Shown: positions 1 to 10,900 of the stretch, piece after piece
Layout of the letters: every line of letters starts with the position of its first letter
Numbering within the stretch: the first letter of the stretch is position 1
NCBI GenBank assembly: GCA_027186245.1
Contig: CP114481.1
Coordinates: forward strand, 29,543,501 to 29,607,500
Length of the DNA: 64,000 nucleotides
Source: Coriaria nepalensis
Lineage: Eukaryota > Streptophyta > Magnoliopsida > Cucurbitales > Coriariaceae
Direction: 5' to 3'
Made by a program: the position numbers and the translations under genes
Notes under the pieces: generated by a model
What the model saw: only the letters and a program-made list of their open reading frames with translations
Database searches by the model: none
Told to the model about the DNA's origin: nothing

Positions 1-711
1 AATCAATTGAATGAGTCATTTCAAGTCAATAACTTATTTCAAAGCAAGTCGAACGAATTCAATTTTTGCACTACAAACACAAGTTTTGTGCATAACTTGC
101 AAATGATCAATGCAAGGAAAGTGTGCATTCGTTTAACCTTAAAATCATTTCAATGAGTCATTTCAAGTCAATAACTTATTTCAAACAAGTCGAACGAATT
201 CAATTTTTGCACTACAAACACAAGTTTTGTGCAGAACTTGCAAATGATCAATGCAAGGAAAGTGTGCACTTGTTTAACCTTAAAATCATTTCAATGAGTC
301 ATTTCAAGTCAATAACTTATTTCAAAGCAAGTCGAACGAATTCAATTTTTGCACTACAAATGCAAGTTTTGTGCATAACTTGCAAATGATCAATGCAAGG
401 AAAGTGTGCACTCGTTTAACCATAAAATCATTTCAATGATTCATTTCAAGTCAAGAACTTATTTCAAAGCAAGTCGAACGAATTCAATTTTTGCACTACA
501 AATGCAAATTTCGTGCATAACTTGCAAATGATCAATGCAAGGAAAGTGTGCATTCGTTTAACCTTAAAATCATTTCAATGAGTCATTTCCAGCCAATATC
601 TTATTTCAAAGTAATTCGAACGAATTCTATTTTTGCACTACAAATGCAAGTTTTGTGCAAAACTTGCAAATGATCAACGCAAGGAAACTTTGCATTCGTT
701 TAACCTTAAAA

Positions 712-757
712 TCATTTCAATGTGTCATTTCAAGTCATTTCAATGAGTCATTTCAAG
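712..757 (+). repeat. 23-bp internal tandem duplication in one monomer
   Basis: Positions 712-734 and 735-757 are two copies of a 23-bp piece made of TCATTTCAA, TGTG or TGAG, TCATTTCAA and G. The landmark GTGTCA/GAGTCA therefore occurs at 722 and again at 745, a 23-bp step, before the normal 142-bp rhythm resumes at 887. The copies differ at one base (TGTG versus TGAG). The likely cause is slippage between the internal TCATTTCAA sub-repeats. It is the only clearly over-length monomer I noticed. Confidence 0.85.
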
Positions 758-809
758 TCAATAACCTATTTCAAAGCAAGTCGAACAAATTCAATTTTTG
801 CACTACAAA

Positions 810-833
810 TGCAAGTTTTGTGCATAACTTGCA
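810..833. other. 8-bp inverted repeat (potential hairpin) in ATGCAAG-type monomers
   Basis: TGCAAGTT at 810-817 and AACTTGCA at 826-833 are perfect reverse complements around the 8-base loop TTGTGCAT. Consensus monomers carry the shorter form, AAGTT...AACTT, and also TGCAC (monomer position 55-59) paired with GTGCA (76-80). Such dyads could extrude as cruciforms or fold in a transcript. Family knowledge: dyad-rich satellites have been proposed to support centromeres in lineages whose satellites lack a CENP-B box. Function here is inference. Confidence 0.55.
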
Positions 834-1168
834 AATGATCAATGCAAGGAAAGTGTGCATTCGTTTAACCTTAAAATCATTTCAATGAGTCATTTCAAGT
901 CAATAACTTATTTCAAAGCAAGTCGAACGAATTCTATTTTTGCACTACAAACAGAAGTTGTTTGCATAACTTGCAAATGATCAATGCAAGGAAAGTGTGC
1001 ATTCGTTTAACCCTTAAATCATTTCAATGAGTCATTTCAAGTCAATAACTTATTTCAAAGCAAGTCGAACGAATTCAATTTTTGCACTACAAACACAAGT
1101 TTTGTGCATAACTTCCAAATGATCATTGCAAGGAAAGTGTGCATTCGTTTAACCTTAAAATCAATTGA

Positions 1169-1177
1169 ATGAGTCAT
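1169..1177. other. bZIP (AP-1/GCN4-type) palindrome ATGAGTCAT, one per monomer
   Basis: This is one example of a motif present at nearly every monomer junction. ATGAGTCAT is the pseudo-palindromic consensus bound by AP-1 (Jun/Fos) and yeast Gcn4-family bZIP dimers, and here it extends to AATGAGTCATT. A linked variant, ATGACTCAT (for example near 15070, 24150, 50670 and 54360), is the reverse complement of the same site and so keeps it. Units with GAGAGTCAT, GTGTCAT or CAGTCAT lose it. Binding in vivo is not shown by sequence; in compact heterochromatin the sites may be inaccessible. Confidence 0.6.
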
Positions 1178-1312
1178 TTCAAGTCAATAACTTATTTCAA
1201 AGCAAGTCGAACGAATTCTATTTTTGCACTACAAACACAAGTTTTGTGCATAACTTGCAAATGATCAATGCAAGGAAAGTGTGCATTCGTTTAACCTTAA
1301 AATCATTTCAAT
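1171..1312 (+). repeat. Reference consensus monomer (142 bp)
   Basis: This unit equals the majority consensus I read across the window, so it serves as the coordinate frame. Within it, GAGTCATTTCAAGTCAATAA is at 1-20, TCGA at 37-40, GAATTC at 43-48, TTTTTGCAC at 51-59, GTGCATAACTTGC at 76-88, TGATCA at 92-97 and TTCGTTTAACC at 117-127; AATCATTTCAAT closes it at 131-142. It has three CpG sites (38, 42 and 118). The length is 3 x 47 + 1, so any reading frame shifts at each monomer. The stretch from 131 through the next monomer's position 30 holds three related 9-mers, TCATTTCAA twice and TTATTTCAA once, which suggests an older short repeat inside the monomer. Confidence 0.95.
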
Positions 1313-2083
1313 GTGTCATTTCAAGTCGATATCTTATTTCAAAGCAAGTCGAATGAATTCTATTTTTGCACTACAAACACAAGTTTTGTGCATAACTCGC
1401 AAATGATCAATGCAAGGAAAGTGTGCACTCGTTTAACCTTAAAATCATTTCAATGAGTCATTTCAAGTCAATAAATTATTTCAAAGCAAGTCGAACGAAT
1501 TCAATTTTTGGACTACAAACACAAGTTTTGTGCATAACTTGCAAATGATCAATGCAAGGAAAGTGTGCATTCGTTTAACCTTAAAATCATTTCAATGAGT
1601 CATTTCAAGTCAATAACTTATTTCAAAGCAAGTCGAACGAATTCTATTTTTGCACTACAAACACAAGTTTTGTGCAGAACTTGCAAATGATCAATGCAAG
1701 GAAAGTGTGCACCTGTTTAACCTTGAAATCTTTTCAATGAGTCATTCCAAGTCAATAATTTATTTCAAAGGAAGTCGAACGAATTCAATTTTTCCACTAC
1801 ACACACAAGTTTTGTGCATAACTTGCAAATGATCAATGTAAGGAAAGTGTGCACTCGTTTAACCTTAAAATCATTTCAATGAGTCATTTCAAGTCAATAA
1901 CTTATTTCAAAGCAAGTCGAACGAATTCAATTTCTGCACTACAAACACAAGTTTTGTGCATAACTTCCAAATGATCATTGCAAGGAAAGTGTGCATTCGT
2001 TTAACCTTAAAATCAATTGAATGAGTCATTTCAAGGCAATAACTTATTTCATAGCAAGTCAAACGAATTCAATTTTTGCACTA

Positions 2084-3077
2084 CAAACACAAGTTTTGTG
2101 CATAACTTCCAAATGATCATTGCAAGGAAAGTGTGCATTCGTTTAACCTTAAAATCAATTGAATGAGTCATTTCAAGTCAATAACTTATTTCAAAGCAAG
2201 TCGAACGAATCCTATTTTTGCACTACAAACACAAGTTTTGTGCATAACTTGCAAATGATCAATGCAAGGAAAGTGTGCATTCGTTTAACCTTAAAATCAT
2301 TTCAATGTGTCATTTCAAGTCGATATCTTATTTCAAAGCAAGTCGAACGAATTCTATTTTTGCACTACAAACACAAGTTTTGTGCATAACTCGCAAATGA
2401 TCAATGCAAGGAAAGTGTGCACTCGTTTAACCTTAAAATCATTTCAATGAGTCATTTCAAGTCAATAAATTATTTCAAAGCAAGTCGAACGAATTCAATT
2501 TTTGGACTACAAACACAAGTTTTGTGCATAACTTGCAAATGATCAATGCAAGGAAAGTGTGCATTCGTTTAACCTTAAAATCATTTCAATGAGTCATTTC
2601 AAGTCAATAACTTATTTCAAAGCAAGTCGAACGAATTCTATTTTTGCACTACCAACACAAGTTTTGTGCAGAACTTGCAAATGATCAATGCAAGGAAAGT
2701 GTGCACCTGTTTAACCTTGAAATCTTTTCAATGAGTCATTCCAAGTCAATAATTTATTTCAAAGGAAGTCGAACGAATTCAATTTTTCCACTACACACAC
2801 AAGTTTTGTGCATAACTTGCAAATGATCAATGTAAGGAAAGTGTGCACTCGTTTAACCTTAAAATCATTTCAATGAGTCATTTCAAGTCAATAACTTATT
2901 TCAAAGCAAGTCGAACGAATTCAATTTCTGCACTACAAACACAAATTTTGTGCATAACTTCCAAATGATCATTGCAAGGAAAGTGTGCATTCGTTTAACC
3001 TTAAAATCAATTGAATGAGTCATTTCAAGGCAATAACTTATTTCATAGCAAGTCAAACGAATTCAATTTTTGCACTA
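2084..3077 (+). repeat. 7-monomer HOR (994 bp), copy 2
   Basis: This is the second copy of the 994-bp unit and follows the first directly. Only scattered substitutions separate the copies, for example ACCAACAC at 2650 for ACAAACAC, and AAATTTTG at 2943 for AAGTTTTG. The AAGGCAATAAC plus CATAGCAAGTCAAAC monomer at 2023 recurs at 3017. After about 3095 the match stops, so the tandem has two full copies. Confidence 0.8.
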
Positions 3078-3597
3078 CAAACACAAGTTTTGTGCATAAC
3101 TTGCAAATGATCAATGCAAGGAAAGTGTGCATTCGTTTAACTTAAAATCATTTCAATGAGTCATTTCAAGTCAATAATTTATTTCAAAGCAAGTCGAACG
3201 AATTCAATTTTTGCACTACAAACAGAAGTTTTGTGCATAACTTGCAAATGATCAATGCAAGGAAAGTGTGCATTCATTTAACTTAAAATCATTTCAATGA
3301 GTCATTTCAAGTCAATAACTTATTTCAAAGCAACTCGAACGAATTCTATTTTTGCACTACAAACAGAAGTTTTGTGCATAACTTGCAAATGATCAATGCA
3401 AGGAAAGTGTGCATTCGTTTAACCTTAAAATCATTTCAATGAGTCATTTCAAGTCAATATCTTATTTCAAAGTAATTCGAACGAGCACTATTTTTGCACT
3501 ACAAATGCAAGTTTTGTGCATAACTTGCACATGATCAATGTAAGGAAACTGTGGATTCGTTTAACCTTAAAATCATTTCAATGTGCCATTTCAAGTC

Positions 3598-4060
3598 AAT
3601 AAATTATTTCAAAGCAAGTCGAACGAATTCAATTTTTGGACTACAAACACAAGTTTTGTGCATAACTTGCAAATGATCAATGCAAGGAAAGTGTGCATTC
3701 GTTTAACCTTAAAATCATTTCAATGAGTCATTTCAAGTCAATAACTTATTTCAAAGCAAGTCGAACGAATTCTATTTTTGCACTACAAACACAAGTTTTG
3801 TGCAGAACTTGCAAATGATCAATGCAAGGAAAGTGTGCACCTGTTTAACCTTGAAATCTTTTCAATGAGTCATTCCAAGTCAATAATTTATTTCAAAGGA
3901 AGTCGAACGAATTCAATTTTTCCACTACACACACAAGTTTTGTGCATAACTTGCAAATGATCAATGTAAGGAAAGTGTGCACTCGTTTAACCTTAAAATC
4001 ATTTCAATGAGTCATTTCAAGTCAATAACTTATTTCAAAGCAAGTCGAACGAATTCAATT
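3598..4060 (+). repeat. Partial third copy of the 7-monomer HOR
   Basis: This stretch resembles 2465-2926 at an offset of 1134 bp (about eight monomers). It repeats the order TTTGGACTAC, then GTGCAGAACTTGC with GAAATCTTTTCAATG, then TTTCCACTACACACAC. The match ends near 4060, where the copy reads TTTTTGCAC while the source has TTTCTGCAC. It is best explained as an exchange that inserted a three-monomer piece out of step with the two tandem copies. Confidence 0.7.
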
Positions 4061-6987
4061 TTTGCACTACAAACAGAAGTTTTGTGCATAACTTGCAAAT
4101 GATCAATGCAAGGAAAGTGTGCATTCATTTAACTTAAAATCATTTCATTGAGTCATTTCAAGTCAATAACTTATTTCAAAGCAACTCGAACGAATTCTAT
4201 TTTTGCACTACAAACAGAAGTTTTGTGCATAACTTGCAAATGATCAATGCAAGGAAAGTGTGCATTCGTTTAACCTTAAAATCATTTCAATGAGTCATTT
4301 CAAGTCAATATCTTATTTCAAAGTAATTCGAACGAGCACTATTTTTGCACTACAAATGCAAGTTTTGTGCATAACTTGCAAATGATCAATGCAAGGAAAG
4401 TGTGCATTCGTTTAACCTTAAAATCATTTCAATGAGTCATTTCAAGTCAATAACTTATTTCAAAGCAAGTCGAACGAATTCAATTTTTGGACTACAAACA
4501 CAAGTTTTGTGCAGAACTTGCAAATGATCAATGCAAGGAAAGTGTGCATTCGTTTAACCTTAAAATCATTTCAATGAGTCATTTCAAGTCAATAACTTAT
4601 TTCGAAGCAAGTCGAACGAATTCAATTTTTGGACTACAAACACAAGTTTTGTGCATAACTTGCAAATGATCAATGCAAGGAAAGTGTGCACTCGTTTAAC
4701 CTTAAAATCATTTCAATGAGTCATTTGAAGTCAATATCTTATTACAAAGTAATTGGAACGAGCACTATATTTGCACTGCAAATGCAAGTTTTGTACATAA
4801 CTTGCACATGATCAATGCAAGGAAACTGTGCATTCGTTTAACCTTAAAATCATTTCAATGAGTCATTTCAAGTCAATAACTTATTTCAAAGCAAGTCGAA
4901 CGAATTTTATTTTTGCACTACAAACACAAGTTTTGTGCATAACTTGCAAATGATCAATGCAAGGAAAGTGTGCATTCGTTTAACCTTAAAATCATTTCAT
5001 TGAGTCATTTCAAGTCAATAACTTATTTCAAAGCAACTCGAACGAATTCTACTTTTGCACTACAAACAGAAGTTTTTTGCATAACTTGCAAATGATCAAT
5101 GCAAGGAAAGTTTGCATTCGTTTAACCTTAAAATCATTTCAATGAGTCATTTCAAGTCAATATCTTATTTCAAAGTAATTCGAACGAGCACTATTTTTGC
5201 ACTACAAATGCAAGTTTTGTGCATAACTTGCACATGATCAATGCAAGGAAACTGTGGATTCGTTTAACCTTAAAATCATTTCAATGAGTCATTTCAAGTC
5301 AATAACTTATTTCAAAGCAACTCGAACGAATTCTATTTTTGCACAACAAACAGAAGTTTCTTGTATAACTTGCAAATGATCAATGTAAGGAAAGTGTGCA
5401 TTCGTTTAACCTTTAAATCATTTCAATGAGTCATTTCAAGTCAATAACTTATTTCAAAGCAAGTCGAACAAATTCTATTATTGCACTACAAAGAGAAGTT
5501 TTGTGCATAACTTGCAAATGATCAATGCAAGGAAAGTGTGCATTCGTTTAATCTTAAAATCATTTCAATGAGTCATTTCAAGTCAATAACTTAATTCAAA
5601 GCAAGTCGAACGAATTCTATTTTAGCACAACAAACACAAGTTTTGTGCATAACCTCCAAATGATCAATGCAAGGAAAGTGTGCATTCGTTTAACCTTAAA
5701 ATCATTTCAATGAGTCATTTCAAGTCGATAACTTATTTCAAAGCAAGTCGAACGAATTCTATTTTTCCACTACAAACCCAAGTTTTGTGCATAACTTGCA
5801 AATGATCAATGCAAAGAAAGTGTTCATTCGTTTAACCTTAAAATCATTTCAATGAGTCATTTCAAGTCAATAACTTATTTCTAAGCAAGTCGAAGGAATT
5901 CAATTTTTACACTACAAACACAAGTTTTGTGCATAACTTGCAAATGATCAATGCAAGGAAAGTGTGCATTCGTTTAACCTTTAAATCATTTCAATGAGTC
6001 ATTTCAAGTCAATAACTTATTTCAAAGCAAGTCGAACAAATTCAATTATTGCACTACAAACAGAAGTTTTGTGCATAACTTGCAAATGATCAAAGCAAGG
6101 AAAGTGTGCATTCGTTTAACCTTAAAATCATTTCAATGGGTCATTTCAAGTCAATAACTTATTTCAAAGCAAGTCGAACGAATTTTATTTTTGCACTACA
6201 AACACAAGTTTTGTGCATAACTTGCAAATGATCAATGCAAGGAAAGTGTGCATTCGTTTAACCTTAAAATCATTTCATTGAGTCATTTCAAGTCAATAAC
6301 TTATTTCAAAGCAACTCGAACGAATTCTATTTTTGCACTACAAACAGAAGTTTTTTGCATAACTTGCAAATGATCAATGCAAGGAAAGTGTGCATTCGTT
6401 TGACCTTTAAATCAGTTCAATGAGTCATTTCAAGTCAATAACTTATTTCAAAGCAAGTCGAACAAATTCAATTATTGCACTACAAACAGAAGTTTTGTGC
6501 ATAACTTGCAAATGATCAAAGCAAGGAAAGTGTGCATTCGTTTAACCTTAAAATCATTTCAATGAGTCATTTCAAGTCGATAACTTATTTCAAAGCAAGT
6601 CGAACGAATTCTATTTTTGCACTACAAACACAAGTTTTGGCATAACTTGCAAACGATCAATGCAAGGAAAGTGTGCATTCGTTTAACCTTAAAATCATTT
6701 CAATGAGTCATTTCAAGTCAATAACTTATTTCAAAGCAAGTCGAACGAATTCAATTTTTGCACTACAAACACAAGTTTTGGGCATAACTTGCAAATGATC
6801 AATGCAAGGAAAGTGTGCATTCGTTTAACCTTTAAATCATTTCAATGAGTCATTTCAAGTCAATAACTTATTTCAAAGCAAGTCGAACAAATTCAATTAT
6901 TGCACTACAAACAGAAGTTTTGTGCATAACTTGCAAATGATCAATGCGAGGAAAGTGTGCATTCGTTTAACCTTTAAATCATTTCAG

Positions 6988-7129
6988 AGAGTCATTACAA
7001 GTCAATAACTTATTTCAAAGCAAGTCGAACGAATTCTATTTTTGCACTACAAACACAAGTTTTGGCATAACTTGCAAACGATCAATGCAAGGAAAGTGTG
7101 CATTCGTTTAACCTTAAAATCATTTCAAT
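6988..7129 (+). repeat. Variant monomer subfamily preceded by CAGAGAGTCATTACAAG
   Basis: This is a representative of a third lineage, where the junction reads CTTTAAATCATTTCAGAGAG and continues as TCATTACAAG instead of TCATTTCAAG. The change removes the A of the TGAGTCA core (it reads AGAGTCA), so these units lose the bZIP-type palindrome found in most others. The same unit usually has TTTTGGCATAAC, one base shorter than the consensus, and GCAAACGATC. It recurs at about 11.24, 14.65, 20.31, 30.82, 34.22, 42.73, 45.43 and 49.39 kb, generally directly before a GAGCTC-type monomer. Confidence 0.8.
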
Positions 7130-7271
7130 GAGTCATTTCAAGTCAATATCTTATTTCAAAGTAATTCGAACGAGCTCTATTTTTGCACTACAAATGCAAG
7201 TTTTGGGCATAACTTCCAAATGATCAATGCACGGAAAGTGTCCGTTCGTTTAACCTTAAAATCATTTCAAT
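7130..7271 (+). repeat. Variant monomer subfamily with GAGCTC (SacI) in place of GAATTC
   Basis: This is a representative of a second, recurrent subfamily. Linked changes are AATATCTT for AATAACTT, AAGTAATTCGAACGAG for the usual AAGCAAGTCGAACGAA, GAGCTC (or GAGCAC/GAGCTT in sister forms) for the EcoRI site, ATGCAAG for ACACAAG, GGGCATAACTTCC for GTGCATAACTTGC, and GCACGG for GCAAGG. The changes travel together in dozens of monomers from about 7 kb onward, so this is a real lineage and not random noise. It is interspersed with consensus-like monomers in a fixed order inside each higher-order block, which makes it the best marker for tracing duplications. Confidence 0.85.
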
Positions 7272-7387
7272 GAGTCATTTCAAGTCAATAACTTATTTCA
7301 AAGCAAGTCGAACGAATTCTATTTTTGCACTACAAACACAAGTTTTGGGCATAACTTGTAAATGATCAATGCAAGGAAAGTGTGCAC

Positions 7388-7955
7388 TCGTTTAACCTTA
7401 AAATCATTTCAATGAGTCATTCCAAGTCAATAACTTATTTCAAACAAGTCGAACGAATTCAATTTTTGCACTACAAACACAAGTTTTGTGCATAACTTGC
7501 AAATGATCAATGTAAGGAAAGTGTGCACTCGTTTAACCTTAAAATCATTTCAATGAGTCATTTCAAGTCAATAACTTATTTCAAAGCAAGTCGAACGAAT
7601 TCAATTTCTGCACTACAAACACAAGTTTTGTGCAGAACTTGCAAATGATCAATGCAAGGAAAGTGTGCACTCGTTTAACCTTAAAATCATTTCAATGAGT
7701 CATTCCAAGTCAATAACTTATTTCAAACAAGTCGAACGAATTCAATTTTTGCACTACAAACACAAGTTTTGTGCATAACTTGCAAATGATCAATGTAAGG
7801 AAAGTGTGCACTCGTTTAACCTTAAAATCATTTCAATGAGTCATTTCAAGTCAATAACTTATTTCAAAGCAAGTCGAACGAATTCAATTTCTGCACTACA
7901 AACACAAGTTTTGTGCATAACTTCCAAATGATCATTGCAAGGAAAGTGTGCATTC
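7388..7955 (+). repeat. Dimer (283 bp) repeated twice at the P1/P2 junction
   Basis: TCATTCCAAGTCAATAAC followed by the shortened CAAACAAGTCG occurs at about 7418 and again 283 bp later, and GATCAATGTAAGG occurs at 7505 and 7788. Two monomers, one of them 141 bp, are therefore tandemly doubled exactly where segment P copy 1 ends and copy 2 begins. The dimer may mark the crossover site. Confidence 0.7.
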
Positions 7956-10900
7956 GTTTAACCTTAAAATCAATTGAATGAGTCATTTCAAGGCAATAAC
8001 TTATTTCATAGCAAGTCAAACGAATTCAATTTTTGCACTACAAACACAAGTTTTGTGCATAACTTGCAAATGATCAATGCAAGGAAAGTGTGCATTCGTT
8101 TAACTTAAAATCATTTCAATGAGTCATTTCAAGTCAATAATTTATTTCAAAGCAAGTCGAACGAATTCTATTTTTGCACTACAAACAGAAGTTTTGTGCA
8201 TAACTTGCAAATGATCAATGCAAGGAAAGTGTGCATTCATTTAACTTAAAATCATTTCAATGAGTCATTTCAAGTCAATAACTTATTTCAAAGCAACTCG
8301 AACGAATTCTATTTTTGCACTACAAACAGAAGTTTTGTGCATAACTTGCAAATGATCAATGCAAGGAAAGTGTGCATTCGTTTAACCTTAAAATCATTTC
8401 AATGAGTCATTTCAAGTCAATATCTTATTTCAAAGTAATTCGAACGAGCACTATTTTTGCACTACAAATGCAAGTTTTGTGCATAACTTGCACATGATCA
8501 ATGCAAGGAAACTGTGGATTCGTTTAACCTTAAAATCATTTCAATGTGCCATTTCAAGTCAATAAATTATTTCAAAGCAAGTCGAACGAATTCAATTTTT
8601 GGACTACAAACACAAGTTTTGTGCATAACTTGCAAATGATCAATGCAAGGAAAGTGTGCATTCGTTTATCCTTAAAATCATTTCAATGAGTCATTTCAAG
8701 TCAATAACTTATTTCAAAGCAAGTCGAACGAATTCAATTTTTGGACTACAAACACAAGTTTTGTGCATAACTTGCAAATGATCAATGCAAGGAAAGTGTG
8801 CATTCGTTTAACCTTAAAATCATTTCAATGAGTCATTTCAAGTCAATAACTTATTTCAAAGCAAGTCGAACGAATTCAATTTTTGGACTACAAACACAAG
8901 TTTTGTGCATAACTTGCAAATGATCAATGCAAGGAAAGTGTGCACTCGTTTAACCTTAAAATCATTTCAATGAGTCATTTGAAGTCAATATCTTATTACA
9001 AAGTAATTGGAACGAGCACTATATTTGCACTGCAAATGCAAGTTTTGTACATAACTTGCACATGATCAATGCAAGGAAACTGTGCATTCGTTTAACCTTA
9101 AAATCATTTCAATGAGTCATTTCAAGTCAATAACTTATTTCAAAGCAAGTCGAACGAATTTTATTTTTGCACTACAAACACAAGTTTTGTGCATAACTTG
9201 CAAATGATCAATGCAAGGAAAGTGTGCATTCGTTTAACCTTAAAATCATTTCATTGAGTCATTTCAAGTCAATAACTTATTTCAAAGCAACTCGAACGAA
9301 TTCTACTTTTGCACTACAAACAGAAGTTTTTTGCATAACTTGCAAATGATCAATGCAAGGAAAGTTTGCATTCGTTTAACCTTAAAATCATTTCAATGAG
9401 TCATTTCAAGTCAATATCTTATTTCAAAGTAATTCGAACGAGCACTATTTTTGCACTACAAATGCAAGTTTTGTGCATAACTTGCACATGATCAATGCAA
9501 GGAAACTGTGGATTCGTTTAACCTTAAAATCATTTCAATGAGTCATTTCAAGTCAATAACTTATTTCAAAGCAACTCGAACGAATTCTATTTTTGCACAA
9601 CAAACAGAAGTTTCTTGTATAACTTGCAAATGATCAATGTAAGGAAAGTGTGCATTCGTTTAACCTTTAAATCATTTCAATGAGTCATTTCAAGTCAATA
9701 ACTTATTTCAAAGCAAGTCGAACAAATTCTATTATTGCACTACAAAGAGAAGTTTTGTGCATAACTTGCAAATGATCAATGCAAGGAAAGTGTGCATTCG
9801 TTTAATCTTAAAATCATTTCAATGAGTCATTTCAAGTCAATAACTTAATTCAAAGCAAGTCGAACGAATTCTATTTTAGCACAACAAACACAAGTTTTGT
9901 GCATAACCTCCAAATGATCAATGCAAGGAAAGTGTGCATTCGTTTAACCTTAAAATCATTTCAATGAGTCATTTCAAGTCGATAACTTATTTCAAAGCAA
10001 GTCGAACGAATTCTATTTTTCCACTACAAACCCAAGTTTTGTGCATAACTTGCAAATGATCAATGCAAAGAAAGTGTTCATTCGTTTAACCTTAAAATCA
10101 TTTCAATGAGTCATTTCAAGTCAATAACTTATTTCTAAGCAAGTCGAAGGAATTCAATTTTTACACTACAAACACAAGTTTTGTGCATAACTTGCAAATG
10201 ATCAATGCAAGGAAAGTGTGCATTCGTTTAACCTTTAAATCATTTCAATGAGTCATTTCAAGTCAATAACTTATTTCAAAGCAAGTCGAACAAATTCAAT
10301 TATTGCACTACAAACAGAAGTTTTGTGCATAACTTGCAAATGATCAAAGCAAGGAAAGTGTGCATTCGTTTAACCTTAAAATCATTTCAATGGGTCATTT
10401 CAAGTCAATAACTTATTTCAAAGCAAGTCGAACGAATTTTATTTTTGCACTACAAACACAAGTTTTGTGCATAACTTGCAAATGATCAATGCAAGGAAAG
10501 TGTGCATTCGTTTAACCTTAAAATCATTTCATTGAGTCATTGCAAGTCAATAACTTATTTCAAAGCAACTCGAACGAATTCTATTTTTGCACTACAAACA
10601 GAAGTTTTTTGCATAACTTGCAAATGATCAATGCAAGGAAAGTGTGCATTCGTTTAACCTTTAAATCATTTCAATGAGTCATTTCAAGTCAATAACTTAT
10701 TTCAAAGCAAGTCGAACAAATTCAATTATTGCACTACAAACAGAAGTTTTGTGCATAACTTGCAAATGATCAAAGCAAGGAAAGTGTGCATTCGTTTAAC
10801 CTTAAAATCATTTCAATGAGTCATTTCAAGTCGATAACTTATTTCAAAGCAAGTCGAACGAATTCTATTTTTGCACTACAAACACAAGTTTTGGCATAAC

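Larger units (their letters stand above)
1090..2083 (+). repeat. 7-monomer HOR (994 bp), copy 1
   Basis: Rare variants in this stretch recur exactly 994 bp (7 x 142) downstream: AATCAATTGAATGAG with GAGTCA at 1171 and 2165; TTTGGACTAC near 1507 and 2501; GTGCAGAACTTGC near 1672 and 2666; TTTCCACTACACACAC near 1793 and 2787. The CAGAAC variant removes the TAA of CATAAC, and for that reason open frames of about 60 codons appear here. They are not genes. Confidence 0.85.
2700..7387 (+). repeat. Segment P, copy 1 (about 4.7 kb)
   Basis: Markers here recur downstream at 4963 bp (GATCAATGTAAGG 2825 and 7788; AAGGCAATAAC 3017 and 7980; GTGCCATTT 3583 and 8546), then at 4254 bp (TCATTTGAAG 4721 and 8975; CAGAAGTTTCTTGTATAAC 5351 and 9605; TTCCACTACAAACCC 5767 and 10021; GTCCGTTCG near 7250 and 11504). 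The change of 709 bp between about 3.6 and 4.7 kb means copy 2 lacks five monomers, or copy 1 gained them. The match ends sharply at 7387, where TGCACTCG here faces TGCATTCG at 11641. Confidence 0.85.

Noticed and set aside
123..389. Open frame of 88 codons, and similar frames of 60-77 codons at 655-888, 1165-1356, 1650-1832, 2159-2389, 2644-2826, 3778-3960, 4487-4669 and 49590-49772.
   Set aside because: All lie inside satellite monomers and translate the same repeat. They appear only where a variant removes a stop (for example CAGAAC for CATAAC) or a base is lost. The unit is not a multiple of three, so frames change at each monomer. There is no promoter, splice or codon-use evidence for coding.
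1285..1301. TTCGTTTAACC resembles the first half of the CENP-B box (TTCG, four bases, A).
   Set aside because: The CENP-B box needs CGGG in its second half; here that position reads TTAA. It is only a half match, and such a match in A+T-rich DNA is weak.
2460..2472. AATAAA polyadenylation-like hexamers in AATAAATTATTTC variants (also near 1470, 3598 and 8568).
   Set aside because: They arise from a single C-to-A change in AATAACTTATTTC, and no transcription unit precedes them. They are expected by chance in this A+T-rich repeat.
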